This document shows, in pieces, positions 23,376 through 35,591 of a DNA stretch of 64,000 bases; position 1 is the stretch's first letter; each line of letters starts with the position of its first letter. A program made the position numbers and the translations under genes. The stretch is taken from NCBI GenBank assembly GCA_026874595.1, contig CM049316.1, positions 60,335,676-60,399,675 on the forward strand, given 5' to 3'. The notes below the pieces were generated by a model. The model was given only the letters and a program-made list of their open reading frames with translations, did no database searches and had not been told where the DNA came from. Source of the DNA: Sipunculus nudus (taxonomy: Eukaryota > Annelida > Sipuncula > Golfingiida > Sipunculidae).

Positions 23376-23995
23376 GACTTTATCTTCTATGTAATGTATG
23401 CTTGTGGAACTAGCTTAAACAGAAAAAAAAAAACGAAAATGATACCGTTTGAACTCTCGAAACCTTACCCCATCAAATGTTGGGTAGTAAATTAAGACAG
23501 AATTTTTTTTTAGCAAAGACTTCCGTTATCCGGCCACAATTTTCAAAATGCTTCAGCTATCTTATTTCTTTAAAGGTTTTGATTCTGTGAAAGGTTTTAG
23601 TGTAGCATTCGAATTAAATCAGAAATTAAAATGGCGTCTTCGCAGATCTGACTGTCTCAAAAGTTTACGATTTCACATATGTTCCACATAATTTACATAA
23701 ATCTGCCACCAAATATCTCAGGAATCACTACAGCTATCAGCACTAAAATTTGCAGACGTATTTGATCATGAGTTTGGTATGAGATTGGATGAGGTGACCA
23801 GATGCAAATGCTGATCACATTTACTTGGTAAAAATTATAAAATATTATATCGCAGGGATGCTGGATAAGCGCAGTTTCATTGTTGTTCTGTTTTTTTTTA
23901 TTTTTGTACCTATGGACAGTTTAACTGGAAATTTGATGTAATTGGACTTTCGGTTAGAAGCAGTGCTCAGTAAAAGGATTCAGGTTTCAAGGAAC
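23376..23995. other. Unassigned DNA
   Basis: Nothing recognisable. Confidence 0.45.
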
Positions 23996-24215
23996 AGGTT
24001 CCTGTAGCTCAGGGGTAGAGCACAGGACTGAAAGTCTGGAGATCGTGTGTCCAAAGCTCAGCCGAGGCGGTGAGATTTTTCACGGTTAATGGGAAGGGCG
24101 TGCCCAAAGTCTGTGTTTTACTCACAAACGAGTGCGCCATTCGGGGTATGATCCAGCAATGGGAACGATTACACAACCAGGACCCGCAGGTGCAGTGTCA
24201 CCGGGCCTGATTAAC
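23996..24215 (+). mobile_element. tRNA-derived SINE candidate (tRNA-Phe-like head)
   Basis: From about 23999 the sequence reads TTCCTGTAGCTCAGGGGTAG (A-box-like, D-arm GCTC/GAGC), then an anticodon arm with loop CTGAAAG (anticodon GAA, Phe), then GTGTGTCCAAAGCTC as a decayed B box. The anticodon stem has one mismatch and the T arm does not pair well, so it is not a working tRNA. About 140 bp of unrelated tail follow, as in a SINE. No clear 3' tail repeat or target duplication is seen. Confidence 0.5.
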
Positions 24216-24521
24216 AACAAAATATAAAACAAGAGGAAGCGTGTGATACTGCCCTATCACGTAATCCGAAACCGGCATGGAATTCTGCAGATTTACATAT
24301 ATCTAGAGTTAAGCTAGCATTATAAAATATGGAGGCGGTTAACTCCAACAAAAAATATTTATAAAACAAAGGATTCAAGCCTACAGGTGAGGAGGACCTG
24401 AAAAGTTGATATGTTTCAGAACACACAGGCCCATTTGTTTTTGCTTCACGTATAGTGTGTTAGTCACTACATACTTGTTCAGTAACTTGTTGAACGAAGA
24501 AGAATCTGATTTCCAGGATGC

Positions 24522-24812
24522 TTAAGGCCGAAGAAAAGTTGGTTCTCAAGCACTTTTTTCAGAAATCAGTGCGGGCGGGCGAGATTATACTTTTTACTTT
24601 TTTTGTATGTTTTCCTGTCATATGATCAGGGAAAAGCATGAAAAAAATATCAGGATTTATTGCTAAATAGGTATAGGCACTACATAACAAAGGAAATCTT
24701 TTCAAAATTGTATAATTATATCTTCTTGAAAGATGAAAATAAAAAATAAATTGATGCGGGGATTAAAATTGACGCGGGCGGTGCCTGAGAATCATGCCTT
24801 TAATTTTTTTGT
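24522..24812. mobile_element. Palindrome-ended element family N, copy 2
   Basis: It shares with copy 1 the left TTGGTTCTCAAGCACTTTTT, GTGCGGGCGGGCGAG, the interior CACTACATAACAAAGGAAAT, and the right TTGACGCGGGCGGTGCCTGA. It is about 55 bp shorter than copy 1 and its termini are more decayed. Confidence 0.72.
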
Positions 24813-25011
24813 CTGTATCTTTTCCTTGGCCCTCTCAGCATAGTCAGTAAGAAGTTTGAAAGTCCGATGGTTACATATTTTTGTCCTGATATGGGCGGAT
24901 AATCGGGCGGACAATCGACGACAAAGGGTGATCACTATAGCTCAGCTGACTTAAAGTCAGGCTAGTCAGCTTACCTAATAATGGTGATTACAATCTCCCC
25001 TATAACATTGG

Positions 25012-25880
25012 AATGGGCTTTACCCGATATCTGACGTTTGTTAACTTAAGATAACCCCTTGACTCTTTTATAAACATAGACCAGAAAATGCAGATCCAAT
25101 CGCACACAGGCTGTTCGTTTTGTTTATATTCAGGTGTTTATAACATGTGGGGGCTCGCCAAAATGGTCCAAACATTTCTATATTGGCATCACATGGCAAG
25201 GCAGAAGTACCAGAGTTTTGCAACTGGTGTTTTGCAATCGGTGACATTTCAGCTTCCGCATATATGAAACCAACTAAACCTTAGGTTTCATGTTTTTTTT
25301 CCTGTTTGCAAGCGAAGCATTCACTTCGCTTCGGCCTTTTGAAATCAGTTCGGCAAAGTAAAAACAAAAGACCTCACTCACACCTCCTGGGGGGTGGGGG
25401 GGGGGGGGGGGGGGGTCTTCCGGGGCTGCCCTAAAACACGGAACGCGGAACAGGGTCTAAAATAAAACTTTAACAAATCGCATTGGTTGAAATACGTTTA
25501 TTACTATAAATTATGTCATGTAACATTCACCCATTGAAAAGTTATTACACTTTTTATGTCTTGGTTTCGTTCCGTTCCGTAAATTATAGGCCCCTGCACT
25601 GCGTTCCATGTTCCAGTCCGTTCCGTGTTTTAGGGTAGCCCCGGAAGACCCCCCAGGAGGTGTGAGTGAGGCCTTTTGTTTTGACTTTGGCGAACTGATT
25701 TCAAAAGGTCGAAGCGAAGTGAAAGCCAGCGAAGTTGTGTTTACAAACAACTTGGAGATAAACAAGCTCATACATCCGTCACAGAGGCTTAATTAGAATT
25801 TTTCTTGAGAAGATTTTCCTGTTACATTAATATGTACAGAAAGTAAGCCATAAATAACATAAATTCTGTAGAAAAGGAAG
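25012..25880. repeat. Dispersed repeat family P, copy 2 (interrupted)
   Basis: Left part (25012-25302) and right part (25738-25880) align with 1434-1870 in the same order: TATCTGACGTTTGTTAACTT, GGTGTTTTGCAATCGGTGAC, then CATCCGTCACAGAGGC. The 435 bp between them is absent from copy 1 and is a foldback element. Confidence 0.65.
25303..25744. mobile_element. Long-TIR foldback element nested in family P
   Basis: The left arm (about 25310-25445) and the right arm (about 25612-25737) are inverse copies. Shared blocks include TTCACTTCGCTTCG, CCTTTTGAAATCAGTTCG, CTCACTCACACCTCCTGGGG, TTCCGGGGCT and CCTAAAACACGGAACG. Arms are about 125 bp, separated by about 165 bp of unique AT-rich sequence. TGTTTGC (25303-25309) and TGTTTAC (25738-25744) flank it, giving a likely 7-bp target duplication with one change. 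The left arm alone carries a 25-base G expansion. Plus and minus frames of 62-86 codons are mirror-image artefacts. Confidence 0.82.
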
Positions 25881-26914
25881 ATGAATAGCTGATTTTAATG
25901 ATAGAAAATTTTTGTTAAATAACACTACTTAGTTTAGATGTAATAATCATCTTTTAGTTGTAATTTTTATAAACAAATACCTGATTTATATGATTTCTCA
26001 CAGTTTTTCACCTCTATATATTCATATAATTGCTACGAATGTTTTGTATACTGCAGATTTTCTCTAATGTTCCACAGCATGAAAGGAAATTACCCAATCA
26101 GCAACAGAAGACCTTGTAATTACGTAAAAATACAAGAGTTATAGGAAGCAGACAAATACCTAGTGAAATATGTTCTATTGGCCATTCAGTGTAAATCTAA
26201 ATCACCGAAAACATCAAAGATTAAAATTATATATCAGCGAGAAAGAAACTGGAAACTAACTACCGTTAATTTAATGAGTTTAATTATGGGCGCATTAGTG
26301 CCTGGGAATTAGTAAGTGCTAAATAATATAACATTAAAACTAACGATGATACATAAAAATGCGTATGCACTCCACTAATATGCAGATATTCGTGGTGCAT
26401 CTTGGGACTGTTATTATCAGGATGAGTTTATTTATGAGGCAGTTAGAATTACCGAACGTTCCCAAGCAAACACAACTTGATAGGATATTAAATTTACGAC
26501 ATACTAAATTGTTCATGGGTATATAGTTAGCATTTCTTAAACAAGATACTGTTTTATGATTCAGACTATGTGCATTTAATGGAACTGAAGATATATCGGT
26601 GTAATGAATGTATAAATTTTTTTCAGTGCATGCGAAAATGGTAATAGAGAGTTGGGCGGGAAGGGACAGTGGTTAAATTGGCCTGTAAATATTAGAGCAG
26701 TATCTTTTAGTCTTTCCACGTAGAAAAAGGGAGGCCTATTGGTTGATGAATTTATTTCGATATCAATATTTGGGTCAATAGTTTGGTGTGGATGGACTTT
26801 TTAAGGCCAAAAACATCGATTTCAATTAATGTTTTTTTTCTATCCGTGTTTGCGCTAGATAAAAAATATGACCTTTCAGCATTATATTAGTCGTAAAGGT
26901 TACAGAATTACAAA
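25881..26914. other. Unassigned AT-rich DNA
   Basis: Nothing recognisable; no frame of 60 codons. Confidence 0.5.
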
Positions 26915-27257
26915 TGATATTTATTCTTGACCTTGACCTAATTACCAAGGTCGTACACTCCAAAGCCGGTTCTTCATTATTGCTCCGTAGCAGGCTTCGT
27001 CTAACGGAGATCGCTCGGTGATTTCAAACATCTTGTTTGTTAATTGCGTCGACCTCATTCTGTATATCGACTTTTTACAACTAGCTGAACTCCTAAGCTG
27101 CAAAATTGATCTTTTGACCTTGACCTATTTACTGAGGTGGTACACGCCATAGCCCATTCCCCATTTTCGCTCAGTTGCAGATGTTGGCTTCCGGCCTATA
27201 CTGTGAAAATGAACCCGAGGATATAATTCTTTTTTGTTGTACATATAAAAGATATCG
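26915..27257. repeat. Two adjacent copies of a TTGACCTTGACCT dispersed repeat
   Basis: Copies at about 26915-27030 and 27105-27257 share TTGACCTTGACCTA, then AAGGTCGTACAC/GAGGTGGTACAC, CCAAAGCC/CCATAGCC, TTCNCCATT and GGCTTC blocks. Further copies are at 38620-38745 and 55880-56010. No coding or termini are visible. Confidence 0.7.
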
Positions 27258-28269
27258 TTCAATTTAGTGTTGTACCCACATAATCAGCAAAATAGCTTGG
27301 CCATGTATCAGCAATTAATAAAAAATAACAGGTTATTCTATATCAACGATGACGTAGATAACGTACACTGTACAAGGGAAGTTAAACATGACATTTATCC
27401 CACTTTAATACCGTGTACAGCATTATGTATGAGTTGAAAATTGCTGAATATATGAAACCCCTAGACGTAAAGTAATGTTTTATCAGAGTTTATTTGCGTT
27501 TGGATCAATAAAAACACAATAAATGTCTGTTAGATTTATCTAACCATGTAAGTCAGCCGGTACTTAGACTGACATAGCGTTTCCCAGTCATCAGTCAAGT
27601 GACGACTGTCAATTTCTCTGACTGGGCAGCAGAAAGAAATACTTTCCAGGGATTTCACAGATCATATGCTTTAGTGGTAGGAATCGGTTGTTATATCATA
27701 TTCAATAATTGAAACATAAAAACGACTAATAATCGATTATTCATCGATCACTTTGTACACCACCTACATTACTGGGAAATCTGCTGTATAGAATTTACCG
27801 TCCTAAAATATGGACTGAGTAAAATCAGTCTATAACTTGTTCCTTTACATCACGATGAAAGGTCACAGTTATCCCCAGGTTTTTGATACTTATTCGTTGC
27901 ACAAGAATAAACTTGAATGATGTTCGCTGTTCAGTGCCCCGTCTTTCTTATATCCCTGACAGAATGAGAATATTTTATTGGGATACTGTGACTACATAGA
28001 ATGTGCATACATTATCGTTTATGATCTATTATGCAAAAATTGCAATCGATTAACTGGATTATGAAAGAAAACGACCAATCATCGATATAACAGATTAATT
28101 TGCATACCACTAATATGTATGTATGTTTACGTGTTCAACCGTGTGAAATATATGCTTCATATAGCTATTTAACGGTATATATATGGTTTAATACCCAAGT
28201 TTTTTTTCTTGGAGACAATGCAACAGTAAAAACTGTTTTTTCGCGGATCAGTGCTTAAGTCAGTAGATT
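27258..28269. other. Unassigned AT-rich DNA
   Basis: Nothing recognisable; no frame of 60 codons. Confidence 0.5.
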
Positions 28270-28640
28270 ATGAAATGAAATGAAATTTATTAAGAACATG
28301 TAGACCTCAGGCCCTTAGCTCCACACAAATGATTTACCAAATACATTAAAACATTGGCAAATGACTAATTATTCAAAACATTGTACTATAAAGTCAAAGA
28401 ACAACAAAAATAGTAATAACAATAACTACGCCAATAATCGCCAATAAATAGTATGAACAAAAATAAATAATAATAATAATAATAACAATATTAATAATAA
28501 AACATAAATAATAAATAATAAATGATAAATAGATGAACAAGTATATTTACATAAAGTTGCATATAAATGAATAACATGAATAAAGTGAATTAATGAATAT
28601 GGCTTCATAATCGGGGAGTTTGATTTTCGCAATTTCCCCT
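28270..28640 (-). mobile_element. LINE 3' UTR fragment (LINE-C)
   Basis: On the minus strand this stretch ends with GGGCCTGAGGTCT, AATAAA and a tail of ATTTC units. That is the same order seen at the 3' ends of LINE-B (GGGCCTGTGGCCT, AATAAA, CTT units) and, more loosely, LINE-A. Upstream on the minus strand is a T/A-rich region with many TTA/TTAT runs, and no recognisable coding. It is interpreted as a severely 5'-truncated insertion that includes only the UTR. Confidence 0.55.
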
Positions 28641-28859
28641 TTTATAGTGTTATCGAGGGTTCAATTTTCTCGCAATACAGTGACCTGCACAGATTGTATC
28701 CATTATTGTATTGGAATGCAAAAAATTGTAACTACCTGACAAGGAACGACCCAAGAGTAAACAGCATGACTGAGAATTCTTGTTCATTATTAAATACCTT
28801 AAAATATTAATATGGTATTTATTTAATATCGATCATTAATATACAAGCAACATGAAAAA

Positions 28860-29096
28860 ATAATTTTTTATAATATCTTAAATTAATTATTTGCTATCAA
28901 TTAACTTTAATGTTTAAAAATAAGGTACTAAGTTTCTAGTATATATTGAGTCATAGTATATTTAGAAATGGAACCAAAGACTACAATTTTAATTATTAAT
29001 ATTTTTCTTTTCCAATATACATGTATAAACATTATTCTCTGAATATCAGTGGAGGGGGGGAGTAGTTATAGTGACCTCCCCTTGTTAAAATGTGGA

Positions 29097-29098
<2 letters not shown>
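28860..29098 (+). mobile_element. hAT-like MITE, copy d (truncated)
   Basis: AAAAATAAGGTACTAAG, GGAACCAAAGACTACAATT, CAATATACATGTATAAACAT and CTCCCCTTGTTAAAATGT align with the right two-thirds of copies a-c. Both termini are missing, and the right side runs into a 63-base TA tract. Confidence 0.65.
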
Positions 29099-29163
<65 letters not shown>

Positions 29164-29248
29164 CACTCACTAGTTTCCGCTATAGCTTTGGATCACGTTT
29201 TGTAGTTTTTTATACATATGAGAGATGGACCACTATCAGCATATCAGT

Positions 29249-29291
<43 letters not shown>
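29094..29291. repeat. (TA)n and (CT)n microsatellites
   Basis: (TA)n spans 29098-29161, and a CT tract spans 29252-29291 with about 90 bp of unique DNA between them. A 94-codon frame through both is an artefact. Confidence 0.95.
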
Positions 29292-29294
<3 letters not shown>

Positions 29295-30964
29295 AGTCCT
29301 CGTTGGGGTACTGGGGTTGGCCGGGTCGGGTGAACGTTCTGAATCACACATGTCAGGCTAAGCTTTAACTAATCTCTGGCCCAGCAGTCATTATTTGTTT
29401 TGGGACACTTGAGTTGATAGAGTTCCAGGCTATCCCGTGATTCACAGCGGGACGGCAAGGAAAGGCCATCATGAATGTCTTTGTATAACACGCAGGGTCC
29501 ATCGAGAATAAACCTGTACCACTGCCAGCGTGTGTGCACACGCGTTATCCAAAAGGCTCGCTTGTAGGTACGGTAAATAGTTCAAATTCGATATTATTCT
29601 TTTTCACAAATATAGCGGTTACACGTTACTATATGACAACACGTCGTAATTACTGTACTTTAATTTGCATATCTCCCTTTTCGAGAGATCAGTAGATTAA
29701 ATGAGGCTTATGTGGTACGATCCTGCGACTGAAATCAAGATATGCCATTGTAATTTGAAACAGATGTGTTTCTCCGTCACCGAGAACATCTTTACTGTTT
29801 ATAGGGATTCTCGGCAAAGAAATCTTCTCCCCACAATGCAATGGCATTTTTTAATAGACAGAAGGCGTAGGTTTACATGTAATAAAGATTAGAATGAGTT
29901 TCAGTTAAAATCACATGCACATGAACCTTTTTGTGATAGATTTGATGAAATAAGTCACATTTGTCAAGTATACGTATATGCAATATAAAGACAAAGTGTT
30001 TTGTTAAATTGTTACATTTTTTTTATTTTGAAGTTTGATAATCGATATAAGGAGTCCTGGCCCTCCAAAAATCCCTGTTTGAAGGAACTATGTTTTCCTA
30101 TGTTGAAGGATGGTGTTCCACTTTAATTTTAAATATAACGTCACCATGGTGTGCATGAGTAGGTGTGTGTATTGTTAAAGAAGATGCATGACTATGATAG
30201 ATTCATCGTTCTTTGGTCAGGTCGGCTCAAAGGGTTCGATGTTCTCAGCTGACATAATGTGGCACCTGAAAATTTAAATGTGTGTGTTGAGATGAAGACA
30301 CTTTAGAAGCCACACAGAAGGCATAATTTTATGAATTTCAACGTCGGAAGCCGGGTGTACACATTTATACATTTTGCTATGTCTGCGATACGTGTGCGTT
30401 TCGTTTGCGATTACAGGAAATTGCTCACGTAAACTGACGTAGCGTTATGTGTACACGGTGTTACGATATACGTTTTCATTCGCCGTAAAAGACGTAAAAG
30501 TTCAAACATGTTCTAAAATTTCTGATTTTAACAACAGCGTACCTGAGAAAAAACTGGAGAAAATTATATTTTGCGTCACGGCTGCCATATTAAATTTTCA
30601 GAAAAAGAAACGAAGGAAAAAAGTATGATTGGCCTGAAATGGGCGGATAATGCCAAAACGCGGTTCAAACGTGCGCTTAGGGTAGAATTGCGGAGGTGAT
30701 CGCAGACGGATTGCAGAATCGTACAACCGGTTGGATGACTTTAACTCGCGTGTTGACAGTGTTTTGCACGCGTTGTGAAATCTTCGATATTAGCCCCTGA
30801 TAATGCAAAAAATCTTACACAAACGCAAGTTAACGCAGAAAATCCGTGTGAACGTGGACAGTGTTGTGAAGTGTTGAAACATTTTGGATTTGCTCAAAAT
30901 ATTTAGTGCTATCACCGGTAAACGCCAAGAAAACGCGACGAAACGGTAGTGCGGGTAGTCAAAG
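29292..30964. other. Unassigned DNA
   Basis: A CpG-richer zone (30340-30780) contains several ACGT/GCGT-type words and could be a diverged transposon, but no termini are clear. No gene is recognised. Confidence 0.45.
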
Positions 30965-31274
30965 CACAGGCACTTGACATGATAAACACAGCCTATGGGC
31001 GATAATAGAAGTACGACAGCGTCCCTCCCTTCCCTGCTGTTCAAGGATTTCTTAGCACTAATAAAACTAATTTTTCCTTACTTTGAGTTGTCTTTCATCT
31101 GATATATATGATTATCTAATTGAAAAACAGAGTCTTTTAACATGACTTCTTGGAACCCGTTCTCTCGGATGAAATTATAGCATTTAAGAAATCCTTGAAC
31201 AGCAGGGAAGGGAGGGACGCTGTCGTGCTTCTATTATCGCCCATAGGCTGTGTTTATCATGTCAAGTCCCTGTG
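30965..31274. repeat. 90-bp near-perfect inverted repeat with 130-bp spacer
   Basis: The left arm 30965-31054 and the right arm 31185-31274 are reverse complements with about two mismatches. They include TTGACATGATAAACACAGCC, GGGCGATAATAGAAG and GGGAGGGACGCTGTCG-type blocks. The spacer is unique. The high arm identity suggests recent origin or gene conversion. It has no obvious target duplication, so a foldback MITE and a local inverted duplication are both possible. The minus-strand frame 30790-31044 crosses the left arm and has no domain. Confidence 0.9.
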
Positions 31275-34199
31275 AGTCAAAGATAATACAGACCGTAACT
31301 GGTGGCGGTGTGTATATTGACAATTCTTGCAGTTTGAGTTTAGGGGTCGTGCACTTGGAAAGTCCAAGCCAGACGCATTTACTTACACGCATGATCACAA
31401 GGAAAGCCCAAAACCACTTAGAGGTTATCAGGTACAGATTTGGTTATCGTTAAGTACTGTCCTCCCATCACTGTATCAAGCAGCTTCTCGTGGTATAGTA
31501 CGGGTAACTGATGTCGTGTTGTATAAAGCCACGTTGATTTTCGTATAACCTATTCCTGCCATGTGTCGATATATTATCATCGGTCTTCTGAAATACATTT
31601 TGCGCGGAGTTAATTAAGCCACCGTCTTTTATATGTCTGTATCATGGTTTCAGTAACAGAATTTTTCATGATCCATCCTTTTAGTATAGGTTGCACTTTT
31701 ATGCTTGACAACATTTCTCATTTTTTTTCTATAAAAAAAATATCCTTAGACAATGCAAAAAATATTGTATTCGATAATAATATATACCGATTCGCCAAAA
31801 TACTTAAGAACGACTGCATGTTGTATACCACAATTTTTATAAAACCTGAAAATATTATTTTGGATAAGATATCACCATGCCATGTTTCATTCAACTGTTT
31901 TGTTTTGCTCTTTAAATTTACCAGGAATTCAAATTCCCTATAAAGTGGATGATTCTTATTTATATTTTATTAATTTTTCTTTCAAATAATGCCTTGGTCC
32001 CACAGGCCGACCGAAGAAGGTCGGAATGGGAACAATATACGTCAGTTCCGATTTGGTGATCGCGCCATAATGCATTTATAACCGACCCATGCACCTGCAT
32101 AGCAACCTAGCAATTATAAGGCAAGTTATCCAGTCCTCGGAAATGTGGGCAAAGTCTGAAATGTCAGACTCTTAGGGTTTTTTATTTGTCCGAATTTCGT
32201 AAAAACCAGTTCATCGAATTTTGAGTTCCCATTGCCCGAAATTTTGAAGGTCGGTAGAGAAAAGTCGGCCGACTTAACATAATGTGACCATGTCATTATT
32301 ACTTTCCTTCTGTATGACTTGTAAATGCATTGTTGGGGGGGGGGGGGGGGGCGGTGACGTAGTCAAGTGATGACACCCAGTTCACTGTTCGATACCCGCC
32401 TCGAATGTCTTAAAGACAGGTTTATTATTATGGATTATTCATATAGACTAACCCAAAAGCTTAATATTATATATATATTTAATATTAATATTAATATAAT
32501 TTAAAAAACATTCTAATCTTATGGTTACCTTCCACTTCTTTCAAAAGACAATACAAACAACGGCCCCTCGACATATCCTTCTTTAAAAAGGGGGAAATTG
32601 CCTTTTTATTTTGTTTCAAAACTGGTGTCAATCAACCAGCTGCACGGAGCGCCCCTTAAGGGTCCAGCTGTCACGGGTGCGTCTTAAATTACAACAATGC
32701 AACCGCTTCCTTTATTTAACTAATTATCCTTGTATTGTATTTAACATTCTTTTTGTGGCCACAGCACCTGTGCACTCTGACAGACATCCAATTTAGTCAG
32801 CTAGAGGAACGGACCGCATGCATGGTGTCAAGTTCACGCCTTCTACGTCAGACCGAGGCTGAAGTTGTCGTCTGCTTCAGGAAGTTTCAGGGTGCAAGTG
32901 CCCTTGTTTGTTTATGCCCCGTGACACCGGATACTGAGTATATGTCGTTCACTCTGGTCACCTGAATCCGAACTCAATGCATGGAAAAAGTTGACATCAG
33001 TGTGAGTGACAGCTAGGGCAAGACAGGGCATGTTTGGAGTCATACGAGAAACACCCCTATTAAGTATTGCGCCACCTGGTAGTTCAGTTCCAAGCACATC
33101 CGGTAGGCCCCATCGATGTTGTAAATATTAATTGCCTTTTGTTAATAGTTTCAGATTATATGAGAGTTTGAGCATTATATGAGAATTTGAAATTATCAAG
33201 AATTTTTTAAAAAGTGTGAAACCCCTATTCTAAACTGGCCTTCTCCTTTTTTTCCGACCACAATGGTGGAATGCGCAAGATCCTTGGCATTATTTAGTTT
33301 GACATTTTCTGTTTGTTATAAAGGTTTTTTTTGTGATAGTAACCGCCTTCATTCTTACTATGTACATCTGCAGAATTCTCTTCATTTTTCGGACTATGTG
33401 ACAGCGGCTTATATGCGATTATCCTGGTATCGACAAGGCTCGGTGCACCGCATCTGCGGGTCCTCAGTGTGTGTCATCCTCATTGCTAGGTCATAACGCC
33501 TAGGAACCCCCAAAAGGTGTACTCATAAGTGAAACAAGTTCGGAACAGACTAAACAATTTTTTTAAAAGTATGTACGACTTGCGCCATGGCTTTGATGTT
33601 CAATTTTTTAAAATAAAAAATCTGATATCTACGAATTAAATAGAAGAATCAAAAGAGTTTAGTACAAATGTGCAACGAAGCAGAAAAAAAAAAAACACAG
33701 CCGAGTGGACTACGTCTGGTTCTTGGTGCGAGTTAGTGGGAGCTCAGCACGACATCCGAACACTGGTGAACGTCGAGATCTTCTGTCAACAAGACTGCCA
33801 ATGCAGACATGCTGTCTTATAATCAGCGGCATTTTGCCCCTCTGACAAAGAAAATCTATCCACTGTCAGAGTGGAATATTCTTTAATGTTAAGAACCACA
33901 CTGTAAATTTCGGAGAAACCATCGGCCTTTGACCAGCAACTACAGACCACTCTCATAGCCACGCCGGGTATTCAACTCGGTTCGCCAGCTGAGGGAGCCA
34001 TATATAAGCGTTTTTATACCCCTCGACTGCATGTCGAGGACCTTCTGAGTTGCTGCGAGTGGATAACTTCAAGTTGCAAAGATAGTATTTAAAACATGTC
34101 CAAATGGTCTTTGGTCAGTTCATATTAATGTATACGAGTCTCCCACGCCATCTTAAGAGTTCCATGAGTTCACACGGGTTGAGAGGAGCCTCCTCACAG
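31275..34199. other. About 2.9 kb unassigned DNA
   Basis: Short frames only. An 18-base G run lies at about 32335. A tRNA-like fragment at 32350-32415 is listed separately. The region upstream of LINE-A (33700-34200) may include further LINE or unrelated repeat, but I could not align it. Confidence 0.4.
32350..32415 (+). repeat. Weak tRNA-like / SINE-head fragment
   Basis: GTGACGTAGTCAAGTG resembles an A box and CTGTTCGATACCC matches the B-box core GTTCGANNCC at appropriate spacing. Stems are incomplete. It may be a decayed SINE head next to a G run. Confidence 0.3.
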
Positions 34200-34227
34200 C
34201 CTACCTCGGCATGCACCCAACTCACCG

Positions 34228-35591
34228 ATGTGTGAGAGCCGCTTTACTTTAGGTTATCGTGGAGGTTTCACACCTCTTCTTGTTCCTGTTTTATTCACTT
34301 TGTTTATTAACCACCTAGTCAGGGAGATAAAAGATACTGGATATAGAGTAAGATTAGATGACAGCGAAAAATTAAGTATATTGATGTATACTGATGATAT
34401 AGCTTTAATAGCTGCCTGCCCTGAAGAACTTCAAGAAATGTTGTATATTTTTATAAATGGTGCTCTAAATGGCGTTTAAATGTTAACCTTCAGAAGACTA
34501 ACGTGGTACGTTTTCGTCCCGCTCAGAAGGAAAGGTGCTCGTATACGTATAGTTATGGCGCTGATGTTGTTCCGTATGTTATTTCCTATAGATATCTATG
34601 CCTTGAGCTTAATGAGACCCTTAACTCTAGTTTCTCAGTGAATAGTTTGTGTAAATCCAGTGGACGAGCGCTTGGATATTTGACCACAAGATTCCATGCT
34701 CTACATGAGTTAAAATATGAGACGTACTGTACCATGTATAAGTCGGTTGTGTGTCCTGTTATGGACTAATGTAGTGGAATATGGGACTTGAAGAAATATG
34801 ATAAATGTGACACCATACAACAACGTGCAATACGAACTTTCCTTGGTGTAGGTAAAGTGACTCCCGCACAGGCCATGTATGGAGACATTGGTTGGATATA
34901 TACCTTCGTTTATTCGTCATATAGGGTGGAGTGTGTGAAACTCTGGCACAGACTTTGTTGTTTACCATCAGATCGAATAACACGGAGGGTGTTTGATATA
35001 GACTACTTTAACATTGTTGAGGGTCATAAGAGTTGGTGTCATTCGGTCAAAGATATTTTAAACGCATGTGGTCTTATTGGTATGTACATAAGTAGGGATG
35101 TTTCTCGGTTCACCTCTAAAGAATTAGGTGTTTTGGTAGAGAGTAGATTATCAGATTCTTTTGTGGAACAATGGCTTGATAGTTTAGCAGGAATTTCTCG
35201 TTTAAATATTTACAAAAAAATTAAGGATTCATTCGGCCCTGATGATTACATTTTTAAGTGCTCGAGGAAAAACAGAGCAATAATAGCCAAGCTACGTATG
35301 GGGGTATATCCAATACGGATTGAAACCGACCGATACCGAAGTCTGGTCCGCGATGATCGAGTATGTCTCTCGTGTAATTCCGGTCAGGTAGAAACGGTGG
35401 AACACTTTCTCTTCTATTGTAGTAAACACAGATTAATTAGTAAGGAATTCGAGGAACAAGTCAGTCGTGTACTAAATATTGATTTCAATAATTTGACATA
35501 TAAAGACAAATTGGTGTTTTCTTTGTCAAACGGCGACGTTGTCAACTTAACTGCAAGATTTGCATCCGAAGCATTTTGTAACCGACTATGA
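34228..35591 (+). pseudogene. LINE-A ORF2 fragment: RT C-terminal half plus Cys-His tail
   Basis: The first frame reads VLFTLFINHLVREI, then LMYTDDIALIA, the catalytic YADD-type box with Ala changed to Thr but both Asp kept. A frameshift near 34447-34452 passes the reading into a frame with KWCSKWRLNVNLQKTNVV, then PYVISYRYL, the RT thumb region. A TAA at 34767-34769 interrupts PVMD*CSGIW, where relatives usually have Tyr. The frame resumes from 34770 (first Met 34788) to 35591, and includes the linker with KLWHRLCCLPSDRITRRVF and a zinc-knuckle-like CLSC...VEHFLFYCSKH near residue 200 of the last segment. It is inactive as it stands. Clade is not certain; it fits L1/I-like LINEs abundant in molluscs. 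Confidence 0.85.

Noticed and set aside
23011-23495. Three overlapping Ser/Leu-rich frames
   Set aside because: All three plus-strand registers are open because of the CT tract; this is not protein coding.
25511-25796. Overlapping 86- and 62-codon frames in the foldback element
   Set aside because: They lie in inverse arms and no related protein is recognised.
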